From NCBI GenBank assembly GCA_964036045.1, contig OZ038381.1:155762352-155826351 (forward strand): 64,000 bases of DNA, written 5' to 3'. This document shows, piece after piece, positions 54,601 through 64,000 of the stretch; within the stretch, counting starts at the first letter, position 1; every line of letters starts with the position of its first letter. The notes below the pieces were generated by a model. The model did not search any database and had not been told where the DNA came from. It worked only from the letters and a program-made list of their open reading frames with translations. A program made the position numbers and the translations under genes. This stretch comes from Eutreptiella sp. 'Long Island Sound 2002' (lineage: Eukaryota > Euglenozoa > Euglenophyceae > Eutreptiales > Eutreptiaceae).

Positions 54601-55430
54601 GTGGCGGAGGAGATGTGTGACACTGTTTTGGATATTGGTGCAACCGATTCCATTGTGGCTTCATCATTGGTGTCATATCCGAATCGCAGGGGTTGCTGTG
54701 CAGTCAAGGTGGGAGATGGGCACTACACGTACAGTGAAGGAGAAAAATCCGTGGATGTGTGCATGGGCAATTTCAATCTTCCGCATGTTTGTATCGTTAT
54801 GGACACTTCAGCTTTTCAGGTATGCCTGGGAATCAATTTCATCCGTCAAAACGCCAAGACAATTCTGGGTTTGATTTTTACTCCATCGAGACTCATTGTC
54901 AAAAATCCAGAGACTGACGAATCATCCTTGGTATCGTTATCTGAGAAGTCCTGTCAGACAGAAGGAGGAAACGGATTGCCACCTGCACAATCCTCTTTGA
55001 GGATTTCCCGGAGAGAAGCCTACAGTTTGTTACCTTCGCTGAGTGAGCAAGTCCTCATCGACCTTGGTGATTTGAAACCCACCATGGACTTGTACGCCAA
55101 CACCAAAAATCATACCGAACCGTTGTATTGCACCCCCCTCAATTCATGTTATGCCTACAGCTGGCACGACTTTCAGCTATGCTGGGCCAACCCACCGTGG
55201 TCACACCTCGAGAAGATGGTTACCAAGGCCGTGCTCGACCAAGCGCAAGTCGTGGTTATTTGTCCTGATTGGGGCCAAACCGGGGAAGCTGCTGCATGGC
55301 GACCATTTTTTTGACCGCATGACGAAGGTTCGTGTACCTATCCCAGATGTACCCCTCTATCTCCCAGATGGGGTGACCAAGCCCATTACCAGCCCCACGC
55401 TGGGGAAGCATTGCATCCCTCATCCATAGC
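54601..55430 (+). pseudogene. Aspartic protease and NPPW domain
   Basis: VLDIGATDSIV marks the retropepsin active site. The family motif is D-T/S-G, and here Thr is replaced by Ile, so activity is doubtful. About 170 residues later comes WANPPWSHLEKMVTKAV followed by VVVICPDWGQTG, resembling the NPPW/PDW segment found between protease and reverse transcriptase in some algal and DIRS-type retroelements, where it has been compared with N6-adenine methylases. A run of eight T near 55305 shifts the frame before the next part. Confidence 0.8.
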
Positions 55431-55448
55431 AATGACTGTGATATTTCG

Positions 55449-57215
55449 TTGGATGAACTGAATCCCCAAGTGGTCAAGTTTCTCCATCGAGTGAACCGTG
55501 GTTTAACCCGGTCTGAATTACTGAAGCGACACGGGCACGATACACCTGCAACAACACCGAAGGACAAGTCTAAAGTCCAAGAAATTCACCCTCCAACGGA
55601 ATCAGATGAAGAACAGGACGCTGGCGTTCGAAATGCTGAAGTTGACAAGGTCGACATTCAGTGGGAAGAAGTCAGTGAAGAACCTGCAGAAGTGCAATGG
55701 GATGAAGTCAGTGAAGACGGCTATCTGGCGGATCTGAATATCTCTCAGCCTCTGAAGTACGACCCATTCCCAAGCATTCATGAAGATTATTCGGACCGAA
55801 TCGAGGATTTCCAGAACGAAGTTGATCTCGAAGAAGCAGTTATGGGAGGTGTACAAAATTTTATCATCTCGTGTCTGGCCCTACATGCTATGCATGAGTA
55901 TGGCGTGACCATGCAAGTTGAGGAGGACAAGGCAAGAATTGCCAACCCACGCGGAGGGCCGGTCTCGAAGGACGACTTACGCTCTTTGAAAGAGGACATT
56001 GAGCTCCGAATCTTCCAGATGTCTGAGGAACAACAAGGGCTAGAGCTCAAGGGCAGATGGAAGAGCCATTACAACGACTTCACGGGCAGGAGTGTTGACG
56101 GAAATGAAACAGATTTGTTCTACCAATATCTCCATAACGACCGCTTTTTCTAGGATGGCAATGACGTTTATTTGGACATCTCGGTCCTACTCAGTGAGTG
56201 TTACTCTGTATCCAGGGATGAGTATGGGAAATCAAATTTGGCAGCCGCAGATGATTTCGAGGAGAAAATCAAAAATTTGCCTTCCAAAATTAAAGAAGTC
56301 CTACGTCGAAGGAAGGTCGCTTTTGGACTGTTGATGGCACATGGTTCATGTGAGAAGTTGGTTACCATGGACTTGGAATTGATGGATGAGCACAAAAATA
56401 CCACAGTGCGTTCAAAGCCATTTCCAGCTAGCACGGCCGACAGTGACGAAATAATGCGTCAGATCACTGAATGCATTGCAGCCGACCTCGCAGAAAAATA
56501 CGAGCAAGTAGAGTATCCAAAACACTGCTCTCCATGTTTCTTGGTAGACAAACCAGGGAGCAACGCAAAAAGACTGGTTGTCCACTACTGGAAGCTGAAC
56601 AATCTCACCAAAAAACATTCAGGGAGTCTACCAAGTTGGGAACGAGCGCTGGAAAGGGCTGCTCATTGCCGTTTCAAATCCAAATTGGATAAGCGCAGTG
56701 GTTTCTGGCAAGTGGAGTCAACAAAACGAGCGCAGGATCTATCAGCATTTATTGCTCCTAATGGTCAAGTGTTCAAATGGAAAGTTATGCCGTTTGGGTT
56801 AACGCATGCTCCGGCAACCTTCCAGGAGCTCATGAACCAGGTCGTGGCCTGTATGAAGCTGAAACCTATGGTGCAGGCACTACTGAAAAAGGGGGCTGTC
56901 ATTGAGGTCTACATAGACAATGTCCTATTGGGGACCGATGACGCTGATGACCATTTACGTTTGGTGGAAGAGGTTTTACGCACTTGTGAGGAATGCAATA
57001 CCCGCGTGAAGTTGGAAAAATGTAAATTTATGCAGGAGGAAATTGAATATTTGGGTTTCCAAGTGGAATGGAGATGGTGGAGACCTGTGAAGGAAAAAGC
57101 TGCCCCGATTTTGAAGGCTTCAATCCGTGATGACAAGACCTGTGGCGTCAAGGACATCAGAGCTTTCCTGGGATCCTGTAATTTCTACAGGAGGCACATC
57201 CCCACTTTCACGTAG
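55449..57215 (+). pseudogene. pol: Reverse transcriptase
   Basis: One frame with an in-frame TAG at 56151. The RT blocks in order are SPCFLVDKPGS, RLVVHYWKLN, SKLDKRSGFWQV, FKWKVMPFGLTHAPATFQEL, VYIDNVLLGT and YLGFQVEW. The fingers/palm motif normally V-D-Y-R-K-L-N reads VHYWKLN, and the catalytic Y-x-D-D reads YIDN, so two conserved acidic positions are lost and the enzyme cannot be active as encoded. A TAG at 57213 ends this stretch in the tether. Confidence 0.9.
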
Positions 57216-57900
57216 AGTAGCCACCTTCTCAAGGATTTGACCAAGAAGACTGTACCTTGGAAGTGGACACCAGAGCATGAAGTTCAGTTTCAGGAGATCA
57301 AGGAAAAACTGAGTTCTCTGAGGCTGTTGGGCACACCTGCACCTGACGGTGAGTTCGTGGTCATCACTGATGCGTCTCTTGTGGGAGGCGGAGGTACACT
57401 TCTGCAGTGGTAAAGAATTCCAGGAGCAGCTGCAAGGAGAATAGCGGATGAATTGCGGACAGTCGGAGTCAATCGTGACGGTTCACTCAAGCACAACTAC
57501 GATGCGCAGGAATTTCATCTCGTACCCATTGGCCACTGGAATTGGAAACGGTCCTCAACCAGAGCAAACTACAGCACGTATGAGCGTGAATTACTCTCTG
57601 GAATTTTGCTTATCTCTGGACAAAGCCGACTGTTTGGCAGCAATTCAGTGGTGTGGTTATGTGATCAGGAGTCCACGGAGACGTTTCTCAAGGGGGCCCC
57701 TCCTGAAAACCGAAAGCTCAGACGTTGGTGGACGTTTCTGGCTAAGCTGAAGCTCAACATCTACAGGGTACCGGGTCTGAATAATGAGCTATGTGATTGG
57801 CTATCACGTGAAAATTTCGATGAGAACATTTCTGCAAGCTCTGAGGCTCTCTCTCGACAAGCTTTTCAAAAAATGGATGTCCATTTGGATCTCACTATTA
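57216..57900 (+). pseudogene. Ty3-type RNase H
   Basis: Same frame as the reverse transcriptase, with TAA at 57411. EFVVITDASLVGGGGTLLQW carries the first Asp, NYSTYERELLSGILLI the Glu, and VWLCDQESTETFL the next Asp. DWLSREN closes the domain. Confidence 0.85.
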
Positions 57901-59666
57901 GCAAAGCGGAACTACTCAGTTCTCTACGGAAGTCTGACTATGTGGAGGAGTATGGAGATGTTTTGAAAGCCCTTGGTGATGGATCCTATGCACCGGTTGA
58001 CAAGGAGCTATGGTCTTTATCCTCACGTTGTATTTTATGGAAGGAAGTGCAAACATGCATACCCAAGAAGGCGTTGGGCGCACCCCTGCAGTGGACCCAC
58101 GATGATGTTGGTCATCGTGGACCGGATTCTTGGATCCGGGGCTTCGAGAACATGTTCCACACTCGCGTACCTGACACAGAGTTGACACAGAAAATTGAGG
58201 ACATGCACAGGACATGCAAGGAATGTGTCAAGAGCAAGCGGAACCGATCCAGCGACCGAGGCTTACTTGGTGTCTTGCCACTTCCGCGTATGGTGAATGC
58301 ACTGCAGTATGTGGACTTCATTGACAGGCCCAAGTGTCATAACTATGACTATGCCTTGATGATTGTGGACACTCTGAGTGCATTCTGTCAAGTTGTACCA
58401 TGCAAGAAGACTATCGATGGAGAAGGCGTGCTCAAGCTCATCAAACACCATTGGTTTTATTTCTATGGCCCACCTGTGGGCATCCACAGTGACAAGGACA
58501 TTCGCTTTAAGGGAGACTATGGCTGGTATCGCAACGTATTTGCTGCAATGGGCGTGGAAGTATCTTTCTAACAACCTTACCGCCCTCAATCAAACGGACT
58601 TTGCGAGCGTATGAATGATGAGTACCAGGAAGAGCTCCGTATTCTGAGGCAGAGTATTAAAACCAGCAATTGGGTCCAGTTGAACGACTACGTGGTCATA
58701 TGTATGAACCACAAGCAGAGAGGAAAATCTGGCTATTTACGAGGAGACTTTTTCCATGGAAGGCCTACTCTACGTTTGGACCTACCCTTTCCACACGAAG
58801 GCAACGTTCAAGTGCAAGACTGGGTCAAAGAACAAAACAAAATTGCCCAAGTTGTTCAAGCCGACTTGAGGAAGGGAAGAGCGAGTCGGTTTGAGCGCGT
58901 CAATAGAAGGAGGAAACCTGCAGTTTTCAACGTTGGCGACTACGTGCTTGTGAGCAGAAAGAGGTTCAAGCAATTGGAGGTACCTAAGGGCGCCGCGAAG
59001 GATGTTATGTGGTATGGTCCCTACCTTGTTACTGGAGTCAGCAGCGGCGGTATTACGGCGCATTGCAGTCCTACTTTGGGCGGCCAAGTTCCTGTTGCCT
59101 TTGAGTTCGTGAAGCGCTTCTCATTTGAGCTGGTGGATGACTATGGCGAAGACACGATCGAAGAAGGAGACACAGACATGCTGAATGACGGCGAGCAAGC
59201 AGCGTTGGCGGATGAACAGGACATCGTGCCGAATGAGCAGGATATACCATTCGATAATCAGACTCAGATGGAGAGAATTGAGGCTTATCACGTCGAACAG
59301 ATCCTGAGAGGACAATATAGGCAAGGGTGGCGCTTTTTGACGAAGTGGGAAGGCTATGGCACGAAGGAGAGTACTTGGGAACCAGTTCGTGCACTCATGC
59401 ATGATGATGGAAAGCTCAATCATGTTTTTGTGGATTACTGGCTGGCACACGCACCTCGCTTTGACACAGCGCTAAGGCAGGCTCGGCGGATCAGGAGCAC
59501 ACTGAAGAAGAAGTGCAGCGCAGAGGAACCCAACGAAGAGACTGCCACGGACAACAAGGAACCAGGAGAGGTCAGTACCAAGAAGCTCTCACAGCAGCGC
59601 GGAGGCAAACGGCGACGTACAGAAGAGCCTACAGTTGGTGGTATGGCAGAAGACTGGTTACCTTGA
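57901..59666 (+). pseudogene. Integrase with C-terminal chromodomain
   Basis: Same frame as the rest of pol, with TAA at 58569. An HHCC zinc-binding region (THDDVGHRG, then CKECVKSK) comes first. The DDE core follows: YVDFID, HSDKD and, beyond the stop, RPQSNGLCERMN with the Glu. Residues near the end (59268-59470: ILRGQYRQGWRFLTKWEGYG, then STWEPVRAL) form a chromodomain, the hallmark of chromoviruses, which directs integration into marked chromatin. A basic tail with KRRRTEE follows before TGA. Confidence 0.9.
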
Positions 59667-60914
59667 GTGATGAGGAGGAAGTAGCCCCTTGAAGTTTGTT
59701 TTCAGCTTTTTATGCTTCCACTGGCGGACCAAGTTGAAAACCCTCAGAACTTCACTTCATTCTGCAGAACAATCATTGAAGTTCAGGAAATATTCGGAAA
59801 AGCACTTTTTAAGGCATGGAAAAGCCCACACCTTACTTGGTCTCTATTATTCCTCGTGGGAATTTCGGAGGGACTGCCGGCTTTTTGCGCTCTGAGCTGC
59901 TGGCGCCGCCAGCAAGGTCAGCAGATCAATTTTGAAGGCCAGAATGAAAGGAGTTAGAAGAAGTTTCAAGGTCAAATATTGAACAGTTTCAAAAGGCGGA
60001 TATGACTGGCATAACAGTAAGTTCTAGAGTTACGACAAGTTCTGGAGTTACGACAAGTTCTGGAGGGAGTTTAGTCGGAGGGAGCCAAGTATCAAGGAAC
60101 CTGGGGTTATTGAGGTTCCCAAAATCTTTTGATGAATTCATGGCTGGAAAGTACTTTGAATATTACTTGGTCCTGGTTTTACTTCGCAGCACCTATGGTC
60201 AACTTGAAGCCAAGCTTAAGTAACTACAAGTTGAGTGAGAGGGTTTTGGAGGGAGTTATTCCCAGGGCACCAACCTGACTTGAACCAGTGGTCTACATGT
60301 TGAGGCGAAGACGTAAAGCAATGCGTTAGAAGTCTGGACGCGCCGTTGTACACGTGCAGCGAGGAGCTGAGTCCTCATGCCCTGGCATTTGTGTTATGAC
60401 AGGCTGATTCATGTGGCTGGATTGGGGCATCCTGGTACATTTATGATGTGGGATCTGGAGCTCAAGTTCATATGCTGGAGTTTCATGGCTGCGAGTGCAG
60501 GCCCCCAGCGACACCTACGACGGCCTGACAGCTGAGGTACTGGCCTGATATCTATGGTGCCTACTTCACTGAATTTATGGCTCAATTACTGTGTTCATCT
60601 GCCCAGATCGATTGGATTTGGTGACATTGGTTGGGTCAAGTGTCTGGATCAGAGTTGGATATCTGACTACTTCGACCAGGAACATCGTTCCCGACTACGA
60701 GAGCGTAAGAGGATGACACTGGAGTATCCAGAGACCGTTTGAAGGACTCATTTTGGTCTACATTTGGTCATTTATGGTTGGTTCTACTCCCAATTTTTAG
60801 TAAGATTGGACCCCATTGACGCCGGATGGAGGTGATATCTGTTGGTCCTTTGGAATGTGGGAGTCATTCTTGGACGACGCCTTCACACACAGCGTGTATT
60901 CAGGCTGGGAGGGG
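59667..60914. other. Retroelement 3' noncoding region
   Basis: No further domain is seen. It includes 18-bp repeats GTTCTGGAGTTACGACAA (60022-60072) and ends in the purine tract before the 3' LTR. Confidence 0.6.
60901..60914 (+). promoter_or_regulatory. Polypurine tract
   Basis: CAGGCTGGGAGGGG lies immediately before TGTTAAAAG of the 3' LTR, the place and composition expected for the plus-strand primer. Confidence 0.75.
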
Positions 60915-61646
60915 TGTTAAAAGTCCATGAATGAGCGATAATTTCTCAAAACATTGGTTTCATATGGAGCAATGGTATTATTCTTTATTGGAGTTTGGTT
61001 GCGACATTGGGAGAAATTTTATCCATGGAGCTTGATCACTTAATGGCTTAACTTTAATTCAAAAGAGGGTTTATCTATTGTGTTATATGCCTTGAGTTAT
61101 TGTTTGTTATTCCATTGGTTCCTCTTTGAACACTATTTGTAATATAGCACAACATGGGTGTTGGCCTTTGCTTTATCTATTTTTTTTTGGCTAGTCTCAT
61201 TGAGATTGAGCTGCTTTTCTCCAACATATGGTCGTTTCACAGAAAAAGAATATGATTTTCAGACTCAGCATAAAATTCCGCATCTATATAGTGGTCATAA
61301 GACTATTTCAATTTTTTGACCATTTTTTGCCCTGTGAGCGCGCCGCTTCCACTATGGCTGATTCTTACTGAGTTCTGAGGTCATCAGGGAAGTTCCGACT
61401 GAGTTCTGCAGACATGAATTTATTATTTCCTGAGGTACAGAAAATTCCTGGAAGACATTTAAAGTGATTTTCTATCGTTTTTTATCATGGAGAAACCATT
61501 TTTCTTTCGTCTGTTTAACTATCTTTGCAGGAGGCCTGATTTCTGAGATCTGAAGTCACTATTCACTGTTGCAGAGTGCACACTGAAGTCGCTTTAAACG
61601 TCCTGAGTGGTTCTGAAGCATACATGCATGCATACAAGCAAGCACA
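60915..61646 (+). repeat. 3' LTR
   Basis: 732 bp, collinear with the 5' LTR. It lacks about 21 bp after CTTGATCACTT and about 19 bp after TTTCTGAGAT that the 5' LTR has. Confidence 0.95.
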
Positions 61647-61668
61647 AGGCAGAGGCGTGGTCTACAGA

Positions 61669-61812
61669 GTCTACAGTGGTACCATGATAGTAACCGTATA
61701 CCGGTATACAGGTATACAGGTATACAGGGTCCACATATAGTCTACAGAGGTCTACAGGTCGGTATACAGGTCCGCAGGTCTACAGAGAGTCTACAAAAAG
61801 TATACAGGTACC
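61669..61812. repeat. Short tandem words GGTATACA and TCTACAG
   Basis: CGGTATACAGGTATACAGGT and repeated GTCTACAG words lie directly beyond the 3' LTR. Confidence 0.8.
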
Positions 61813-62300
61813 ATACTTGCGCTTTGAAACAAGAGGCAGAAACACAGCAAACAAACAGTGAAGCACAAAAAAGTAAACCACGTCAACGTCGTGCTTTTTG
61901 TAGCTCAGCCTTCAATGTTTTTTGATCTCTTCCACTTAGTTTATACATGCCTTGCTGATGTTCCATCTTAGTTAAATGTACCGGACAAATGACGTGCCAA
62001 TTCGAGTACCAGTTAAAAGATTCTTTCATTTCCAATGGCAAATGGTATTGCACTACTCCCGCGTTTTGGTACCCCGATAAGTTTCGCCCGTTGCGGCCAA
62101 CTTCTTAGCCCACGCAAACTGCACCCTGTTTTGCGCGCCGAACGCGCAGAAAAGGACCGGTTCGCAACAGGGCAAAAAAACTATTTTTTTTGGATGTTTG
62201 ATGAACGTGATTTTAGACGTAGTGAAATAAATTGCTTTTTTAGTGTTGTGCAACTCCGTGTTCCTCAATGTGACGTTTTTTACATTTCTCTGGCGTTCGG

Positions 62301-62714
62301 AGTGCGCGAGGCCTCGCGCACTCAAGATATTCAAAGTGGAGTTTATCACGAAACCTAAACACCCGTAAGGACTGGCGTTTGCGGAAATACGCAGCTCCAA
62401 CATGGTATTAAAAGTATGATGGTGTTGGCCAAGGAGCATTGGAAGTGTATAACTGTCGGACGTCCCATGTTAGGGGAAACACATGTACTGTAAAGTGAGA
62501 GTAAAATACAAATTTAGGCATCGCGCACTCAGGTCACGTTATGCATTGAATTTGCAGAATGGAAATAACGCGTACAATTGTAGGTACAGTACCAGACGGA
62601 CAAACACATTTGACTTTTCCGGTGTATGTGTGTGTAGACACCATGTTGGTCTGATATAACGAGGTATAGAACATTGTCCCACGGAAACAATCAGTGCGCG
62701 AGGCGTCGCGCACT
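62301..62714. repeat. GC-rich palindrome in two full copies and one half copy
   Basis: AGTGCGCGAGG followed by CCTCGCGCACT is a perfect 22-bp palindrome (62301-62322). A copy at 62693-62714 differs at one base, and a half site CGCGCACTC lies at about 62523. Confidence 0.85.
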
Positions 62715-63179
62715 TAAACGACGGAAGAAAATGAAAAAGCAGGCAGGTCAGGCTACGCCGGTATTTACATTCCCTTTCACGGCTACCACCTGTGACAGTC
62801 GATTATACATCGGTAACCTTCGTCATATTTTTCAGGGGATCAGGGGAATGATTTGCTTTTTTCCAACAGCCACTCAATGGCAGACGTGTCCAGTTCTAAT
62901 AGCGGCCGTAGCCTTCGCTGCCCGATAGATATGGTTTTTTTTTCCAACTGGGTTTAAAGACGGAAACAGAATAGGAAATTGTGGTTGCGACAAAGGTTTT
63001 CAGTTACTGGGAACGGAGCGCACGCAAACACCAAATACAATCTGCGGCGGCAGCACGCGCACCAGAAATGACGACAGGAAAAGGCCAGATGTTTTCAAAC
63101 ACACTTTTTTTAAAGATCGCTCTGCGAAACGATAACGGAAATATGTGTGCAAATCTAATTCCACAGAGAAAGACGCAAA

Positions 63180-64000
63180 ATGCCACTTCGAGCCAGAAAA
63201 TCCGTAACGCATCGAATGATAGCAGAAGTAAGCAAAGGAGCAGCAGCACTACGAGAGGCATGTGCGGCAGAACCAGCATACCAAACAGCAGACGACCTGT
63301 GGAAAGGACTGAAACGAAACGACCTGGCGTCGCAACTGGTTTTAACATTTGCACAGCGACTCAGGTTCAACAAAAGAACGCGCCACAGTTTACCAGCAGC
63401 TAAAAGGCAGTAGGACAAGCGCTGGGTGCGCATTTTGCGACAGGAGGGCTGGAACCCGTACCTGATGATGCGTCAACGGGCAGTACCAAACAGTAAAAAA
63501 CCGGGAAACAAAACAGGGTACCTAATGCAAACAGAAAGACGAACAAAAGTACGACTTGGGCAAGCAGACGCTGCCGCAGATACAGTGGAGGAACAGGCAG
63601 CAGCAGCACTTAAAGCAACGTGGTCACTGGTGCTTTCGTCGTGTTGCGTGCTGTGGATAGACAACTGGTACCGGGCACAATACACGACACACCCAGACGA
63701 AAGTGACCGGTCACAAAACTGTACTGCAATGGCAGTACTTCAACTGAAGCAGAGGCCCACATATTGGGCAGGACATCCAGCCATTGAGGACCTGGCAGCA
63801 CGGATAACGACAGTCGCAAGGGCTCTGCAACAGCGTGAACGAAGAATCCCCCAGACTTTGCGTGACGTGGGGTATGCAGATGGGTGTGCACCAGACACCG
63901 GAAACTTGAGAGCACCGTTGGATGTGAGGAGGGATGCAAGGACTGTGCAGGCACCGGTGTGGCGCCCGTTTGCCCTGTCAAAAGAAAAGGTAACTGGTGG
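63180..64000 (+). CDS. Unidentified ORF running off the window
   Basis: The frame is open from ATG 63180 to the window end except for one TAG at 63411-63413. Notable stretches are KSVTHRMIAEVSKGAAALRE, then CCVLWIDNWYRAQYTTHPDE followed by NCTAMAVLQL. The W-I-D-N-W-Y block with conserved-looking aromatic and acidic residues recalls the D-N signatures of some plant and algal transposase-like proteins, but I cannot name a family. If the TAG is a true stop, a second gene would begin downstream. It could also be one broken gene or a short missed intron. The composition is Ala/Arg/Gln-rich. Confidence 0.4.

Larger units (their letters stand above)
40748..61646 (+). mobile_element. Ty3-type chromodomain LTR retrotransposon (dead, with nested insertion)
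   Basis: Two LTRs, gag with a CCHC knuckle, protease, reverse transcriptase, RNase H, integrase and a C-terminal chromodomain lie in the order of Ty3/gypsy chromoviruses. The composite spans 20.9 kb. Without the nested DNA element it would be about 10.3 kb. Coding parts carry several stops and frameshifts, and both protease and reverse transcriptase active sites are altered. The LTRs differ by two deletions of about 20 bp and scattered substitutions, so the insertion is old. No clear target-site duplication is visible at the LTR borders. Confidence 0.95.

Noticed and set aside
41659-59666. Stop-codon reassignment (TAA/TAG read as an amino acid)
   Set aside because: Most in-frame stops in the retroelement are TAA or TAG, but a TGA and frameshifts also occur, catalytic residues are lost, and TAA/TAG end the zinc-finger, eIF4E gene A and 187-1182 ORFs. 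Decay explains it better.
40748-61646. Target-site duplication of the LTR element
   Set aside because: Left flank TGCAC and right flank AGGCA do not match. Possible alternatives require non-standard LTR ends.

Overview
This window is nuclear DNA of a eukaryote with a large, repeat-rich genome. Coding pieces are separated by long introns with GT..AG borders, and tRNA-like retroposons, satellites and transposons fill most of the rest. Runs of 12 or more C or G are frequent in the first 40 kb, and degenerate CCCTAA-type interstitial repeats occur. These features, the G at intron position +3 and a chromodomain Ty3-type retroelement suggest a free-living alga or protist (euglenid, dinoflagellate or chlorophyte are all possible). 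I cannot name the organism from sequence alone.

Region 1 (1-6.3 kb): a 1.36 kb inverted-repeat element carrying one ORF, then G/C runs, then a higher-order satellite (about 1.57 kb units built from 162-bp repeats plus a non-tandem arm and telomere-like stretches), then a broken RNase H gene. Region 2 (7.1-35.0 kb): what I read as two tandem eIF4E-family genes on the + strand. Gene A shows its last two exons (7132-7446, 9634-10263). Gene B shows four exons (18466-18582, 21176-21397, 24055-24363, 34235-35011). Every proposed junction is phase 0. Both genes share a conserved eIF4E core and a long Ser/Pro-rich C-terminal exon ending in a conserved block. Their introns hold RNase H fragments, a small zinc-finger gene (19540-19953), minisatellites, tRNA-like elements and an inverted pseudogene copy of a basic-protein gene whose other copy lies at 36.8-37.5 kb.

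Region 3 (40.7-61.6 kb): a 20.9 kb composite. It is a chromodomain-bearing Ty3-type LTR retrotransposon (LTRs 40748-41520 and 60915-61646) whose gag is split by a 10.56 kb DNA element (42746-53307). That element has perfect 25-bp terminal inverted repeats and a 3-bp GTG target duplication, as in the CACTA type. It carries a 3.4 kb minisatellite of 127-bp units, a 161-bp tandem array, subterminal AACTTTG motifs and at least one plausible spliced minus-strand gene. The retroelement is dead: it has in-frame stops, frameshifts, and altered protease and reverse transcriptase catalytic motifs.

Region 4 (61.6-64 kb): short TATACAG repeats, GC-rich palindromes, and an unidentified ORF running off the window end. 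Because this is intron-rich DNA, long ORFs in the satellites (44.7-50.7 kb) are artefacts of repeats without stop codons, and some short exons were certainly missed. All motif assignments were made by eye.
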